Below, in pieces: positions 1-8,256 of a stretch of DNA of 64,000 nt. Location of the stretch: the NCBI RefSeq assembly GCF_003231285.1, contig NZ_QKNS01000008.1, forward strand, positions 186,001-250,000. Direction: 5' to 3'. A program made the translations under genes and the position numbers. The stretch's first letter is position 1. Each line of letters starts with the position of its first letter. A model generated the notes under the pieces. The model saw only the letters and a list, made by a program, of their open reading frames with translations. It searched no databases and had not been told where the DNA came from. Source of the DNA: Hymenobacter sediminis (GTDB lineage: Bacteria > Bacteroidota > Bacteroidia > Cytophagales > Hymenobacteraceae).

Positions 1-788
1 CCCGCGTAGAGTTTTACAACGGCTCAACTAAACTAGGCGAAGACACCTCGGCGCCCTACCAACTGAACTGGACACCCACGGCCACTGGCACTGCTTCGCT
101 GACGGCTCGCGCCTTTGATAACGCCGGAGCTACTACCACCTCGGGTGCAGTGAATGTCAGCGTTACGGCTCCGGTAGTCGCTACTGGCTCTACCTTCTAC
201 CGGGCTATCAGCCTTGGCGGCTCAGCAACTACCATTGATGGCAAGACCTGGGAAGGCCGTACGGCTGGCAACTACTCTACCAACGGTACTGTCTTCGCTA
301 ACCAGGGTGTTGCGCTGAGCCCCGCCACCGACAATACGCGGGCCCAGATGATCCGGTCTTCGGTGTACTCGCGGAGCCTGAACTTCACGATGACGAATGT
401 GCCGAACGGTTCCTATGAGGTATACGCCTACATCTGGGAAGATAACAACGCCCAGAACGTGAGCATCAGCCTCAACGACCAAACCGTTCTGAGCAATCAT
501 AACACTGGCTCAGCAGGCACCTGGAAGAAAATAGGGCCGTACAATGTAGCCGTAACCAACGGCACCATCAAGCTCACCAGCACCGGCGGCGACTTCAACC
601 TTTCAGGCGTGGAAGTGTGGCGAAAAAACACCAGCACCGCTTTTCAGCCGGTAGCTCCGGCCCTCCCAGGTCTGGTACTGGCCCCGGCCGCCAACAACCC
701 GCTGTCGGCTCCGGCCTCCGCATCGGTGGTGCTGCGCCCCAAGTGGATGGCAGTTGCCACCTCGGATTCTCGCCGGCGGTTGAGCTAA
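1..788 (+). CDS. Secreted Ig-like / malectin- or CBM-like protein, 3' end only
   Basis: The reading frame is open from the window edge (frame starting at base 3) to the TAA at 786-788, so the true start lies outside. The first ~50 residues read as a bacterial Ig-like domain (VEFYNGSTKLGEDTSAPY, then an ARAFDNAGA strand). They are followed by a ~140-residue beta-sandwich resembling malectin/CBM6 modules (IDGKTWEG, ANQGVALSPATD, VPNGSYEVYAYIWEDN, SGVEVWR). A Pro/Ala-rich tail ends in SDSRRRLS. Family knowledge: such modules bind glycans in secreted Bacteroidota enzymes or adhesins. No T9SS sorting domain is visible at the C-terminus, which is unusual for this protein class and may mean that the end is frameshifted. 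The catalytic part, if any, cannot be seen. Confidence 0.75.
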   Translation, partial: RVEFYNGSTKLGEDTSAPYQLNWTPTATGTASLTARAFDNAGATTTSGAVNVSVTAPVVATGSTFYRAISLGGSATTIDGKTWEGRTAGNYSTNGTVFANQGVALSPATDNTRAQMIRSSVYSRSLNFTMTNVPNGSYEVYAYIWEDNNAQNVSISLNDQTVLSNHNTGSAGTWKKIGPYNVAVTNGTIKLTSTGGDFNLSGVEVWRKNTSTAFQPVAPALPGLVLAPAANNPLSAPASASVVLRPKWMAVATSDSRRRLS

Positions 789-833
789 TCATACGACGGG
801 CAACTACCTGAGCCCGACCAAAGTGCCTTTCAA

Positions 834-868
834 AGCCTGGCTTCTCGCCTGAGAAGTCAGGCTTTTTT
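834..868 (+). terminator. Intrinsic terminator after the Ig/CBM gene
   Basis: A 13-bp stem (AGCCTGGCTTCTC against GAGAAGTCAGGCT, with one G-T pair), a 4-nt loop and a run of six T. It separates the secreted-protein gene from the polysaccharide locus. The AT-rich bases 920-1030 that follow probably hold the gmd promoter (TTACTTTG at 1023-1030 is a 7/8 match to TAnnTTTG, but no well-spaced TTG is visible). Confidence 0.85.
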
Positions 869-1059
869 CATGCCCGAATAATGGCCTAGAGAGCTGCAAA
901 TGGCTTTTCGAGCCCTGTTTTTTAACTTATTCAATATTTATAATAAATTTTTCTACACAATTGATTGCTTATTACACTTCGAATGCAATAATTTGTCGTT
1001 AAAGTTATAAAGCAGAGTTAAATTACTTTGCTCTCTTCACACTTCCTTCTCCCTGTTTT

Positions 1060-2172
1060 ATGAAGCGCGCACTTATTACGGGTATCACGGGCCAAGATGG
1101 GTCCTATCTGGCCGAACTGCTGCTGAGCAAAGGCTACGAAGTTCACGGCATCAAGCGCCGTTCGTCTATGTTCAACACCGAGCGAATTGACCACCTCTAC
1201 CAGGACCCGCATGAGAAAAACGTACGCTTCAAGCTCCACTACGGCGACCTCTCAGATTCCACAAACCTGATTCGGATTGTGCAGGAAGTGCAGCCCGATG
1301 AGATTTACAACCTGGGGGCCATGTCGCACGTGAAGGTGTCGTTTGATACACCTGAGTACACGGCCGATGTGGACGGCGTAGGCACGCTGCGCCTGCTGGA
1401 AGCCATCCGGATTCTGGGCCTCACGCACAAGACGCGCATCTACCAGGCCAGCACCTCTGAGCTGTACGGGTTGGTGCAGGAAGTGCCCCAGCGCGAAACC
1501 ACGCCTTTCTACCCCCGCTCGCCCTACGCCGTGGCCAAGCTCTACGGCTTCTGGATTACGGTCAACTACCGCGAGGCCTACGGCATGTATGCCTGCAACG
1601 GCATCTTGTTCAACCACGAAAGCCCCCAGCGCGGTGAAACCTTCGTAACGCGCAAGATTACCCGCGCTGCCGCCCGCATAGCCCTGGGCCTGCAGCAGAA
1701 GCTGTACCTGGGCAACCTGGATGCCAAGCGCGACTGGGGCCACGCCAAGGACTACGTGGAAGCCATGTGGCGCATGCTTCAGCAGGAGCAGCCCCGCGAC
1801 TACGTGGTGGCCACTGGTGTCACTACAACTGTACGTGAGTTTGTGCGTTTGGCCTTTGCTGAGCTGGGCATTGAGCTGGGTTTCAGCGGCAACGGTGCCG
1901 ATGAAACTGCCTTTGTAGTAGCCTGCCACCACCCCGACTACCAGTTGCCCGTGGGCCAGGAGGTAGTGGCCGTTGACCCCGCGTACTTCCGCCCTACTGA
2001 GGTAGAGCTACTCATCGGGGACCCAACCCGCGCCAAGACGGAACTGGGCTGGGAACCCCGCTACGACCTGCCGGCCCTGGTGCAGGACATGGTGCAGGCC
2101 GATATTCGACTGTTCCAGCGGGATGCCGTGCTGCTGGAAGCCGGCCACCAGATTATGTATCATGATGAATAG
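1060..2172 (+). CDS. gmd: GDP-mannose 4,6-dehydratase
   Basis: Converts GDP-D-mannose to GDP-4-keto-6-deoxy-D-mannose, the first step to GDP-L-fucose, in the cytoplasm. The protein is 370 residues, the normal length. The NADP-binding glycine motif GITGQDG lies at residues 8-14. The catalytic residues of the SDR family are in the expected places: T132 and E134 in ASTSELYG, and Y156/K160 in SPYAVAK. A characteristic NHESPQRGETFVTRKI block follows. The next gene (118 bp downstream) is the epimerase/reductase that uses its product, so the pair makes GDP-fucose for the two downstream glycosyltransferases. The start is the only ATG just before the conserved KRALITG strand. Confidence 0.97.
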   Translation: MKRALITGITGQDGSYLAELLLSKGYEVHGIKRRSSMFNTERIDHLYQDPHEKNVRFKLHYGDLSDSTNLIRIVQEVQPDEIYNLGAMSHVKVSFDTPEYTADVDGVGTLRLLEAIRILGLTHKTRIYQASTSELYGLVQEVPQRETTPFYPRSPYAVAKLYGFWITVNYREAYGMYACNGILFNHESPQRGETFVTRKITRAAARIALGLQQKLYLGNLDAKRDWGHAKDYVEAMWRMLQQEQPRDYVVATGVTTTVREFVRLAFAELGIELGFSGNGADETAFVVACHHPDYQLPVGQEVVAVDPAYFRPTEVELLIGDPTRAKTELGWEPRYDLPALVQDMVQADIRLFQRDAVLLEAGHQIMYHDE

Positions 2173-2289
2173 AGCGCAGCGCATAATGCTTCGTTTGTTC
2201 TACCCCATTCCAGGCACCATGCACTAGCAGTTGCGTGCCTACCACCTATGCAAGCCCTAATCACTAGGCGCTAATTCTCTCTCTCCCTT

Positions 2290-3240
2290 ATGGAACTCAA
2301 TTCTAAAATATACGTGGCCGGCCACCGCGGCATGGTGGGCGCGGCCCTTGTGCGCCGCCTTCAGCGCGCAGGCTACCACAACCTGATAACCCGCACCTCT
2401 AAGGAACTGGACCTGCGCGACCAAGCAGCCGTTGAAGACTTTTTCTCGCTGGAAAACCCCGAGTATGTGTTGCTGGCCGCCGCCAAGGTAGGCGGCATTC
2501 ATGCCAACAACACCTACCGCGCCGACTTCCTGTACGACAACCTTATGATTCAGAGCAACGTGCTGCGGGAAAGCCAGCGGTGCGGGGTGCGCAAGCTCTT
2601 GTTTCTGGGGTCCTCGTGCATTTATCCGCGTATGGCCCAGCAGCCCATCAAGGAAGAATACTTGCTGACGGGGGCCCTGGAGCCCACCAACGAGCCCTAC
2701 GCCATTGCCAAAATTGCCGGCCTGAAGCTGTGCGAAGCCTACCGCGCCCAGCATGGCTGCAACTTCATTACGGCCATGCCCACCAACCTCTACGGCCCCG
2801 GCGACAACTACGACATCCGGAACTCGCACGTACTGCCGGCACTGCTTCGCAAGTTTTCGGAGGCCGTAGCCCTGGGGTTGCCGCGCGTGCCGGTGTGGGG
2901 CACGGGCACTCCGCGCCGCGAGTTTCTGCACGTTGATGACCTGGCCGATGCCTGCTTTCACCTGATGCTGCATTACGATGGCGCCGAGCCCGTAAACATC
3001 GGGACAGGCCGCGACATCAGTATTCAGGAACTGGCCGATTTGGTAGCCGAGCTGACCGGTTACGCAGGGGAAATACTATTTGACTTCTCGAAACCCGACG
3101 GCACGCCCCGCAAGCTGCTGGACGTAAGCAAGCTGCACGGGTTGGGCTGGCATCATACTATTGGGCTGCGCGAAGGCATTACGGCCGTGCTGCAGTCATC
3201 TGACTGGCAGCAGGCTACCGCCCAAATTCAGCTGGTGTAG
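2290..3240 (+). CDS. fcl: GDP-L-fucose synthase
   Basis: Performs the 3,5-epimerisation and 4-reduction of GDP-4-keto-6-deoxymannose to GDP-L-fucose. Visible motifs are the Rossmann glycine motif GHRGMVG at residues 11-17, the SSCIYP serine, Y137 and K141 of the YxxxK pair in EPYAIAKIAG, and the substrate block PTNLYGPGDNYD. Length (316) and order of motifs match the family throughout. It follows gmd with a 117-bp spacer that has no terminator, so the two are probably cotranscribed. Confidence 0.97.
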   Translation: MELNSKIYVAGHRGMVGAALVRRLQRAGYHNLITRTSKELDLRDQAAVEDFFSLENPEYVLLAAAKVGGIHANNTYRADFLYDNLMIQSNVLRESQRCGVRKLLFLGSSCIYPRMAQQPIKEEYLLTGALEPTNEPYAIAKIAGLKLCEAYRAQHGCNFITAMPTNLYGPGDNYDIRNSHVLPALLRKFSEAVALGLPRVPVWGTGTPRREFLHVDDLADACFHLMLHYDGAEPVNIGTGRDISIQELADLVAELTGYAGEILFDFSKPDGTPRKLLDVSKLHGLGWHHTIGLREGITAVLQSSDWQQATAQIQLV

Positions 3241-3284
3241 CGGGAGCCCGGCCGGCCTTTTTTCTCTTTACTACCCCTATCCCT

Positions 3285-4520
3285 ATGCACGATGTTGTAC
3301 TCCGGGCCCGGCGTAAGGCGGGCCGCTTATTGCGCGAATGGATTCCTCAGAACCTACACTATCGGCCCGTGGGGGTACACCCTAGCAGTCGGGAGTTGGC
3401 TTCCAGGCCCGGCGGAGGGGTAGCCTATTTTGGGGTGGTGCCCGCCTACACTTCTTACCTGGCCGTACCGGATGATTTCTATGAGCAGGCCTCCGTGTAC
3501 GAGGGCCTGCACGACAAGCCCCACCGCCAGGAAAAGGTACCGGCAGCCTTTGTGGTAGAACTGATTGATGGCCGCGTGTACGCCGATAACTTCAACAGCG
3601 TAGCCATCATTTCGGCCGATAACCACTTGGTCGGCGACGTATCATTTCAGTACGACGGTGCGCGCTGGGACCTCACGCCGCCGGAAGCTAACAACATCTT
3701 CCGGCAGCGCTACTTTGTGGAGCCCGTGGAGCTGCCCGGCACCGTGTGCACTCTGCTTTCGGGTGGCGGGGCGGCCAGCGGCAATTACTACCACTGGCTG
3801 ATTGACTCCCTACCCCGCCTGCACCTGGTGAAGGAGGCTGGCTTGCTGAATGCCGTCGACTACTTTTTGGTGTATGACAAGTCGAAGCGGTTTGTGCTCG
3901 ATACAATGGCTGCCCTGGGCATCGGGCCCGAGAAGCTGGTGGATGTAACCCAGAATCCACACGTTCGGGCCCGCTGCCTACTGGCTACCCCTGGCGTGCG
4001 CGGCAACCTTACCCACACCCCTACCTGGGCCTGCGACTTTCTGCGGACGCTACTACTGCCGCCACCCGTCGTAAATCGAGCCTTCAGCCCCTACATCTAC
4101 ATCAGTCGCCGCGACGCGCCGGGCCGCCACATCCTCAACGAAGACGCCCTGGAGGCAATGCTGCGCGAATACGGCTTCGAAACCCATGTGCTCACGCCGT
4201 ACACGCAGGCTGAGAAAACAGCCCTGTTCGCGCAGGCCAAAGTCATTGTGTCGGCCGTGGGGGCAGGCTTAGCCAACATTGTAGTAAGTCCGCGCGGCTC
4301 GCATCTGATTGAGCTGTTCCCCAGCAGCTTCGTGGTGGCCGACTACCTGGAGTTTACCTCCCGCATCGGGGTAGGCCACCAGTATCTGGTTTGCGAAACG
4401 CCCGACCCCAGCACTACCCGCACAGGCGCCCAGCGCGACCACCTGGCTGTGGACCTGGAGGCCCTGCGTCCCCTCATTGAAAACGCCTTACAACGCCTGC
4501 CCGAGCCGGCCGCGTTGTAG
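3285..4520 (+). CDS. Glycosyltransferase family 61 protein (DUF563)
   Basis: A 411-residue protein with the two hallmarks of GT61/DUF563: the central NYYHWLIDSLPRLHLVKEAG block and the C-terminal GAGLANIVVSPRGSHLIELFP block. Members transfer a sugar from a nucleotide donor to a glycan. The substrate cannot be read from the sequence. The N-terminal ~120 residues are variable and have no signal peptide or membrane segment, so it is probably cytoplasmic or peripheral. It starts 44 bp after fcl and ends 35 bp before the next glycosyltransferase, consistent with one operon from gmd to 6520. Fucose is a plausible but untested donor because GDP-fucose is made by the two upstream genes. Confidence 0.85.
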   Translation: MHDVVLRARRKAGRLLREWIPQNLHYRPVGVHPSSRELASRPGGGVAYFGVVPAYTSYLAVPDDFYEQASVYEGLHDKPHRQEKVPAAFVVELIDGRVYADNFNSVAIISADNHLVGDVSFQYDGARWDLTPPEANNIFRQRYFVEPVELPGTVCTLLSGGGAASGNYYHWLIDSLPRLHLVKEAGLLNAVDYFLVYDKSKRFVLDTMAALGIGPEKLVDVTQNPHVRARCLLATPGVRGNLTHTPTWACDFLRTLLLPPPVVNRAFSPYIYISRRDAPGRHILNEDALEAMLREYGFETHVLTPYTQAEKTALFAQAKVIVSAVGAGLANIVVSPRGSHLIELFPSSFVVADYLEFTSRIGVGHQYLVCETPDPSTTRTGAQRDHLAVDLEALRPLIENALQRLPEPAAL

Positions 4521-4555
4521 GTCCGCTGCTGTCCTACCCCTACGCCTTCCTGCTT

Positions 4556-6520
4556 ATGCCTTCCGTTCTGCTCTCCCTGGTATCGTGGAATAGCGCTGAT
4601 TCCATTGAGGCCTGCCTGCGTTCCGTATTGGCGCAGTCCTGGACTGATTTTGAGCTGTGGGTGGTAGACAACGATTCGCACGACGACACCTGCGCGCGGG
4701 TAGCGGCGCTGGCCGCTACGGATGGGCGCATCCGCCTGCACCGTTTGGGTCAGAACACCGGCTTTTGCGGGGGCCACAACTACGCCCTCGACCACACCGA
4801 TACGGACCTGGTGCTGCTGGTAAACCCCGACGTGGAAATGCAGCCCAACTACCTAGCCCAGGCCATTGCCGCCATCGGCCGCGACCCGCGCATCGGCACC
4901 GTGTGCGGCCTACTGCTGCAAAGCCACGACGAGGACCCGCGCATTGATAGCGCCGGTATGGTGGCTCTGCCCGATGGCCGCTTTGCCCTACGCCTACATG
5001 GGCAGCGACTGAGCGAGGCCGGCCCCCTGGCCCCTACCTACGTAGATGGGGCCGATGGGGCCCTGCCCTTGTTTCGGCGGCGGTTTATTGATGATTTGCG
5101 GGTACAAGGAGAGTTCTTTGATTCTCGTTTCTTCGCCCATAAAGAAGACTGGGACATTGCCTGGCGGGGCCGCCTCTACGGGTGGCACACCGTGTTCGAG
5201 CCGGCTTGCCGGGCCCTGCATCCGCGTCAGTTTCTGCCTGCCAATCTGCGCCTGCGCCGCCGCCTGAATGGCGCTATCAAGGCCGATGCCGTGAAAAACC
5301 AGTGGCTGCTGCTGCTGAAAAATACTACCCCTGACCAAGCGCCAAGCCTTCTACTGCGCGCCCTACCCCGCCAAGTGGGCATCGTGGCCTACGCCCTGCT
5401 GGCGGAGCGGGCCTCACTGCGGGCTGTGCGCTATCTGTGGCAGCATTGGCGCGAAGTACTGGCTACGCGCAAGCTGGTGCAGGCGCGGGCCCGGCAGGGC
5501 TGGCAGCCGGCCCCGCCGGAGCCAACTTCAGATGCAACTCCACTGCTAAGCATTTGCGTCCCGACTTACCACCGCCCTGAGTTGCTGACCCGCGCCCTAC
5601 GCTCCCTTGGCGAGCTCCCCCCGGACGTGGAGGTCATTGTGTCGGATAACTCAACTCGCAATACTGATAGTGAGCACGCAACCTGGCAGGCGCTGGGCAA
5701 TCAGCCGCCGGCCCGCTGGCGCTACCACCGCAACCCGCCCGGCGGCAACGCCGCCACCAATTGGGTGGCCTGCCTGGAGCGCGCTCGGGGCCGCTATGTG
5801 CTCATGCTGCACGATGACGATTACCTCGTGCCGGGTGGCCTGTCCGCTATGCTCCAGACGCTGCGCCAAACTCAGGGCCAGCAACATGCGGTATTGTTTG
5901 GGGTGAGCGTGGTAGATGGTCAGGGCCGGGAGCTGCGCCGCCAAGTGCCTACCCGCGCCGCTTATCTCAACCCCGAAGCAGCTGTGGAAGCTTTGCTTAC
6001 CAACTCCTCTATGATCCGGATTCCGGGCCTGGTGGTAAGCCGCGAAGCGTACCAGCACACCGGCGGCCCCGACCCCGCCCAGCACGACACCGACGACACC
6101 GACCTGTGGCTGCGGGTGTTTGCCTATGCCGGCCTCAACCAGGTACCCACGCTCACGGCTGCCTACTCCGTGCATGATGGGGCCCTGACCACCGGCGTTT
6201 TTCACGAGCAGAACATCCGGCTGTTACAGCGCATCTTCCAGAAAGCCCGCGCTCAGCGCTTGTTGCCTGAAACGCGGCTGCGGCGGGCCGAAGCGCAATT
6301 TTTCCACCAGTTTGTGCTGGCTGGCGCCTACCGGGCCCTGCAACACCACGATGCCGCTTCCGCGCGCCGCACCCTAAAACTGCTGGAGTTGCCTGCCCTT
6401 CGTCACTTGCCTATACCCGCCCGCTGGCTCCCGGTGCGGGTAGGGCTCAGCACCCTGGCCCGCCTGAACCTTACTCCCCCACTACCTACCAATACCAGTT
6501 GGGTTGTTCCCACCACGTAG
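4556..6520 (+). CDS. Two-domain GT2 glycosyltransferase
   Basis: A 654-residue protein with two family 2 GT-A domains in tandem. Domain 1 (about residues 1-240) has the SLVSWNSADSIEACLRSV start, VVDNDS, the metal-binding region LVNPDVE, and HKEDWDIAWRGRLYGW, as in rhamnosyltransferase-like enzymes. Domain 2 (about 325-540) restarts with LSICVPTYHRPELLTRALRSL, VIVSDNS and MLHDDDY. The linker and C-terminus are helical, without clear membrane spans. Fused GT2 domains often add two successive sugars or an alternating repeat. The acceptor is unknown. It is the last gene of the + strand sugar operon and is followed by a strong terminator. Confidence 0.88.
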   Translation: MPSVLLSLVSWNSADSIEACLRSVLAQSWTDFELWVVDNDSHDDTCARVAALAATDGRIRLHRLGQNTGFCGGHNYALDHTDTDLVLLVNPDVEMQPNYLAQAIAAIGRDPRIGTVCGLLLQSHDEDPRIDSAGMVALPDGRFALRLHGQRLSEAGPLAPTYVDGADGALPLFRRRFIDDLRVQGEFFDSRFFAHKEDWDIAWRGRLYGWHTVFEPACRALHPRQFLPANLRLRRRLNGAIKADAVKNQWLLLLKNTTPDQAPSLLLRALPRQVGIVAYALLAERASLRAVRYLWQHWREVLATRKLVQARARQGWQPAPPEPTSDATPLLSICVPTYHRPELLTRALRSLGELPPDVEVIVSDNSTRNTDSEHATWQALGNQPPARWRYHRNPPGGNAATNWVACLERARGRYVLMLHDDDYLVPGGLSAMLQTLRQTQGQQHAVLFGVSVVDGQGRELRRQVPTRAAYLNPEAAVEALLTNSSMIRIPGLVVSREAYQHTGGPDPAQHDTDDTDLWLRVFAYAGLNQVPTLTAAYSVHDGALTTGVFHEQNIRLLQRIFQKARAQRLLPETRLRRAEAQFFHQFVLAGAYRALQHHDAASARRTLKLLELPALRHLPIPARWLPVRVGLSTLARLNLTPPLPTNTSWVVPTT

Positions 6521-6536
6521 CTCCACTCAGCTTTTC

Positions 6537-6589
6537 AAAGCCGCAAGGCCGCATCCTTTCTCACATGAAGGATGCGGCCTTGCGGCTTT
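6537..6589 (+). terminator. Long bidirectional terminator hairpin
   Basis: A perfect 22-bp inverted repeat (6537-6558 with 6568-6589; arm AAAGCCGCAAGGCCGCATCC plus two T) with a 9-nt loop. The arm ends in AAA/TTT, so it can work in both directions. It lies between the converging glycosyltransferase gene and the - strand sugar operon. Confidence 0.85.
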
Positions 6590-6690
6590 CGATGGCTGCC
6601 TGCTGATCTTAGGTGAAATGAGTAACCGGTATAAGGTCGTTATATCAAATTGGTTGAGACATTTCGCCCGGCTGGCGTCGCCAAGACAAC

Positions 6691-6785
6691 TGTCATGCTC
6701 AGCACAGTTGAAGTAGTTCTACCGCTTCGTTGAGGCGCCATTGATTAGCCAGAGGGAGGGATGTTTCGACTAAGCTCAGCATGAC
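6691..6785. repeat. Small inverted-repeat element with TGTCAT ends
   Basis: A 95-bp segment bounded by GTCATGCTCAGC (6692-6703) and its near-inverse GCTCAGCATGAC (6774-6785), 11 of 12 positions paired. Similar words follow at 6805-6829 (TCTCGACAGGCTCGACATGAC). The element at 44385-44481 has comparable TGTCATCCTG ends. No reading frame or transposase is present, so it looks like a non-autonomous intergenic repeat. The rest of the 6590-6863 spacer shows nothing else I recognise. Confidence 0.5.
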
Positions 6786-6863
6786 GTTCTGGAAAAGCAC
6801 GCGAGATGTCTCGACAGGCTCGACATGACCGGCCTTTGTCTATTGTTCACACACTTTACCGTA

Positions 6864-8240
6864 TCAATTGTAGCGCCGATACACCGACTTCACGGGCGCA
6901 CCCTGCAGGTATTTCTCTACCCCTTCGTCCAGGGCCCGGCGGTACACGCCCAGCACCTCATGCAGTTGCTCCAGTACTTGCCCAATAATGGCTTCGGTGT
7001 GGGAGTAGTTAACGATGAGGGACGGCATGAGCAGGCCGCGGCGCATGGTTTCCTGCAGAAACAAAGTCCGGAGGGCGGCGGAGTGCTGTCCCTCAGCATC
7101 GCGGGTAGTGTAGATGAGGCAGCAGGGTTGGCCCAGTGCCCGCACCTGTTGGCTGAGCCCATGCTCCCCTGCCGACTGGTGCAGCCCATCGACCAAGAGC
7201 TGCCCGATGTGGCGCAGGTAGTCCGTTACAGGCTCCTGGCGGTACGCTTGCATTACGGCGCGGGCGGCGGCCAGGGCGTGCGTTTCGGCCCCATAGGTGG
7301 TGGAAAGCAGGAATACCCGCTCGTGCGAATGATGCAGCCCGCCACGCTCCATCAATTCTCGCCGACCGGCCAGGGCGGCCACGCTGAACCCATTGCCCAG
7401 AGCTTTTCCGAACGTGCTGAGGTCGGGCCGAATGCCGTAGAAACCCTGCGCGCCCTGATTGTGCCACCGGAAGCCGGTAATGATTTCATCGAAAATGAGC
7501 ACTCCCCCCTCTCGGCGGCACAAGGCCTGCACGCCCGCCAGAAAGCCCGGAGCCGGGGGCACCTCTTTTTCTACTTCCATCAGCACACAGGCTACCTGGC
7601 CGGGGTAGGTGCTCAGCAAGTTTTCCAGGCTGCTCAGGTCGTTGTACCGAAAACCCACTGTCAGCTCGCGCACGGCCTGCGGAATACCGGCCCCTATTGC
7701 CGTGGTACCAATAAACCAATCATCGACAGAGAAAAACGGGTGGTCCTGGCAAATGGCCACCAGATTGCGGCCGGTGTAGGCACGGGCCAGCTTCACGGCG
7801 GCGCTCGTCACGTCGGAGCCGTTTTTGGCGAATTTCACCATGTCGCCGGCTGCGGTGAAGTCCAGAAACTCCTCGGCGGTTTCCAGCTCTAGTATGGCTG
7901 GCCGCCCAAAGTTGCAGCCACGGCTTAGCTCCTGCGCGGCTGCCGCTACCACGGGGGGGTAGGCGTGCCCCAGCGCCACGGAGCGGAGTCCAGCCCCAAA
8001 CTCTATGAACTCGTTACCATCCGCGTCCCACACCCGGCACCCTTTGCCCCGCACGATGTAGGGTGCCATGCGCTCCGGAAACTGGTCGTCGCCTTTGGCG
8101 TAGGTGTGCGCCCCGCCCGGAATAACCGCGTGAAACCGCTGGCGCAGCGCCTCTGAGCGCTCGAAAGAAGGATTTGCGGCCGGAGCAGGGGTAGGCAGGG
8201 CGGCAGAGGTCAGGATTGATTCCATGAGGGGAGCGGCCAA
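6864..8240 (-). CDS. Class III PLP aminotransferase (GSA-aminomutase-like)
   Basis: A 458-residue fold-type I PLP enzyme most like glutamate-1-semialdehyde aminomutase. Motifs are VIPGGAHTYAKG near the N-terminus, NGSDVTSAAVKLARAYTGR, the PLP-contacting IFDEIITGFRW, and the Schiff-base lysine K279 in STFGKALGNGFS. It is unlikely to be the haem-pathway HemL: it sits in a sugar operon and has an N-terminal extension, and GSAM-like proteins next to DUF4910 and PIG-L genes recur in polysaccharide loci (family knowledge). A role in aminating a keto-sugar or side chain is inference. It is the last gene of the - strand operon, 16 bp after the DUF4910 gene. Confidence 0.88.
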   Translation of the reverse strand: MAAPLMESILTSAALPTPAPAANPSFERSEALRQRFHAVIPGGAHTYAKGDDQFPERMAPYIVRGKGCRVWDADGNEFIEFGAGLRSVALGHAYPPVVAAAAQELSRGCNFGRPAILELETAEEFLDFTAAGDMVKFAKNGSDVTSAAVKLARAYTGRNLVAICQDHPFFSVDDWFIGTTAIGAGIPQAVRELTVGFRYNDLSSLENLLSTYPGQVACVLMEVEKEVPPAPGFLAGVQALCRREGGVLIFDEIITGFRWHNQGAQGFYGIRPDLSTFGKALGNGFSVAALAGRRELMERGGLHHSHERVFLLSTTYGAETHALAAARAVMQAYRQEPVTDYLRHIGQLLVDGLHQSAGEHGLSQQVRALGQPCCLIYTTRDAEGQHSAALRTLFLQETMRRGLLMPSLIVNYSHTEAIIGQVLEQLHEVLGVYRRALDEGVEKYLQGAPVKSVYRRYN

Positions 8241-8256
8241 AGCCGGTGGTAAGAGG

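Noticed and set aside
6825..7892. 355-codon + strand frame across the aminotransferase gene
   Set aside because: Antisense to a clear PLP enzyme; composition (Gln/His/Val rich) is typical of a shadow frame.
6864..8240. HemL (glutamate-1-semialdehyde aminomutase of haem synthesis)
   Set aside because: The enzyme family fits, but the sugar-operon context and extra N-terminus make a polysaccharide role more likely than haem synthesis.
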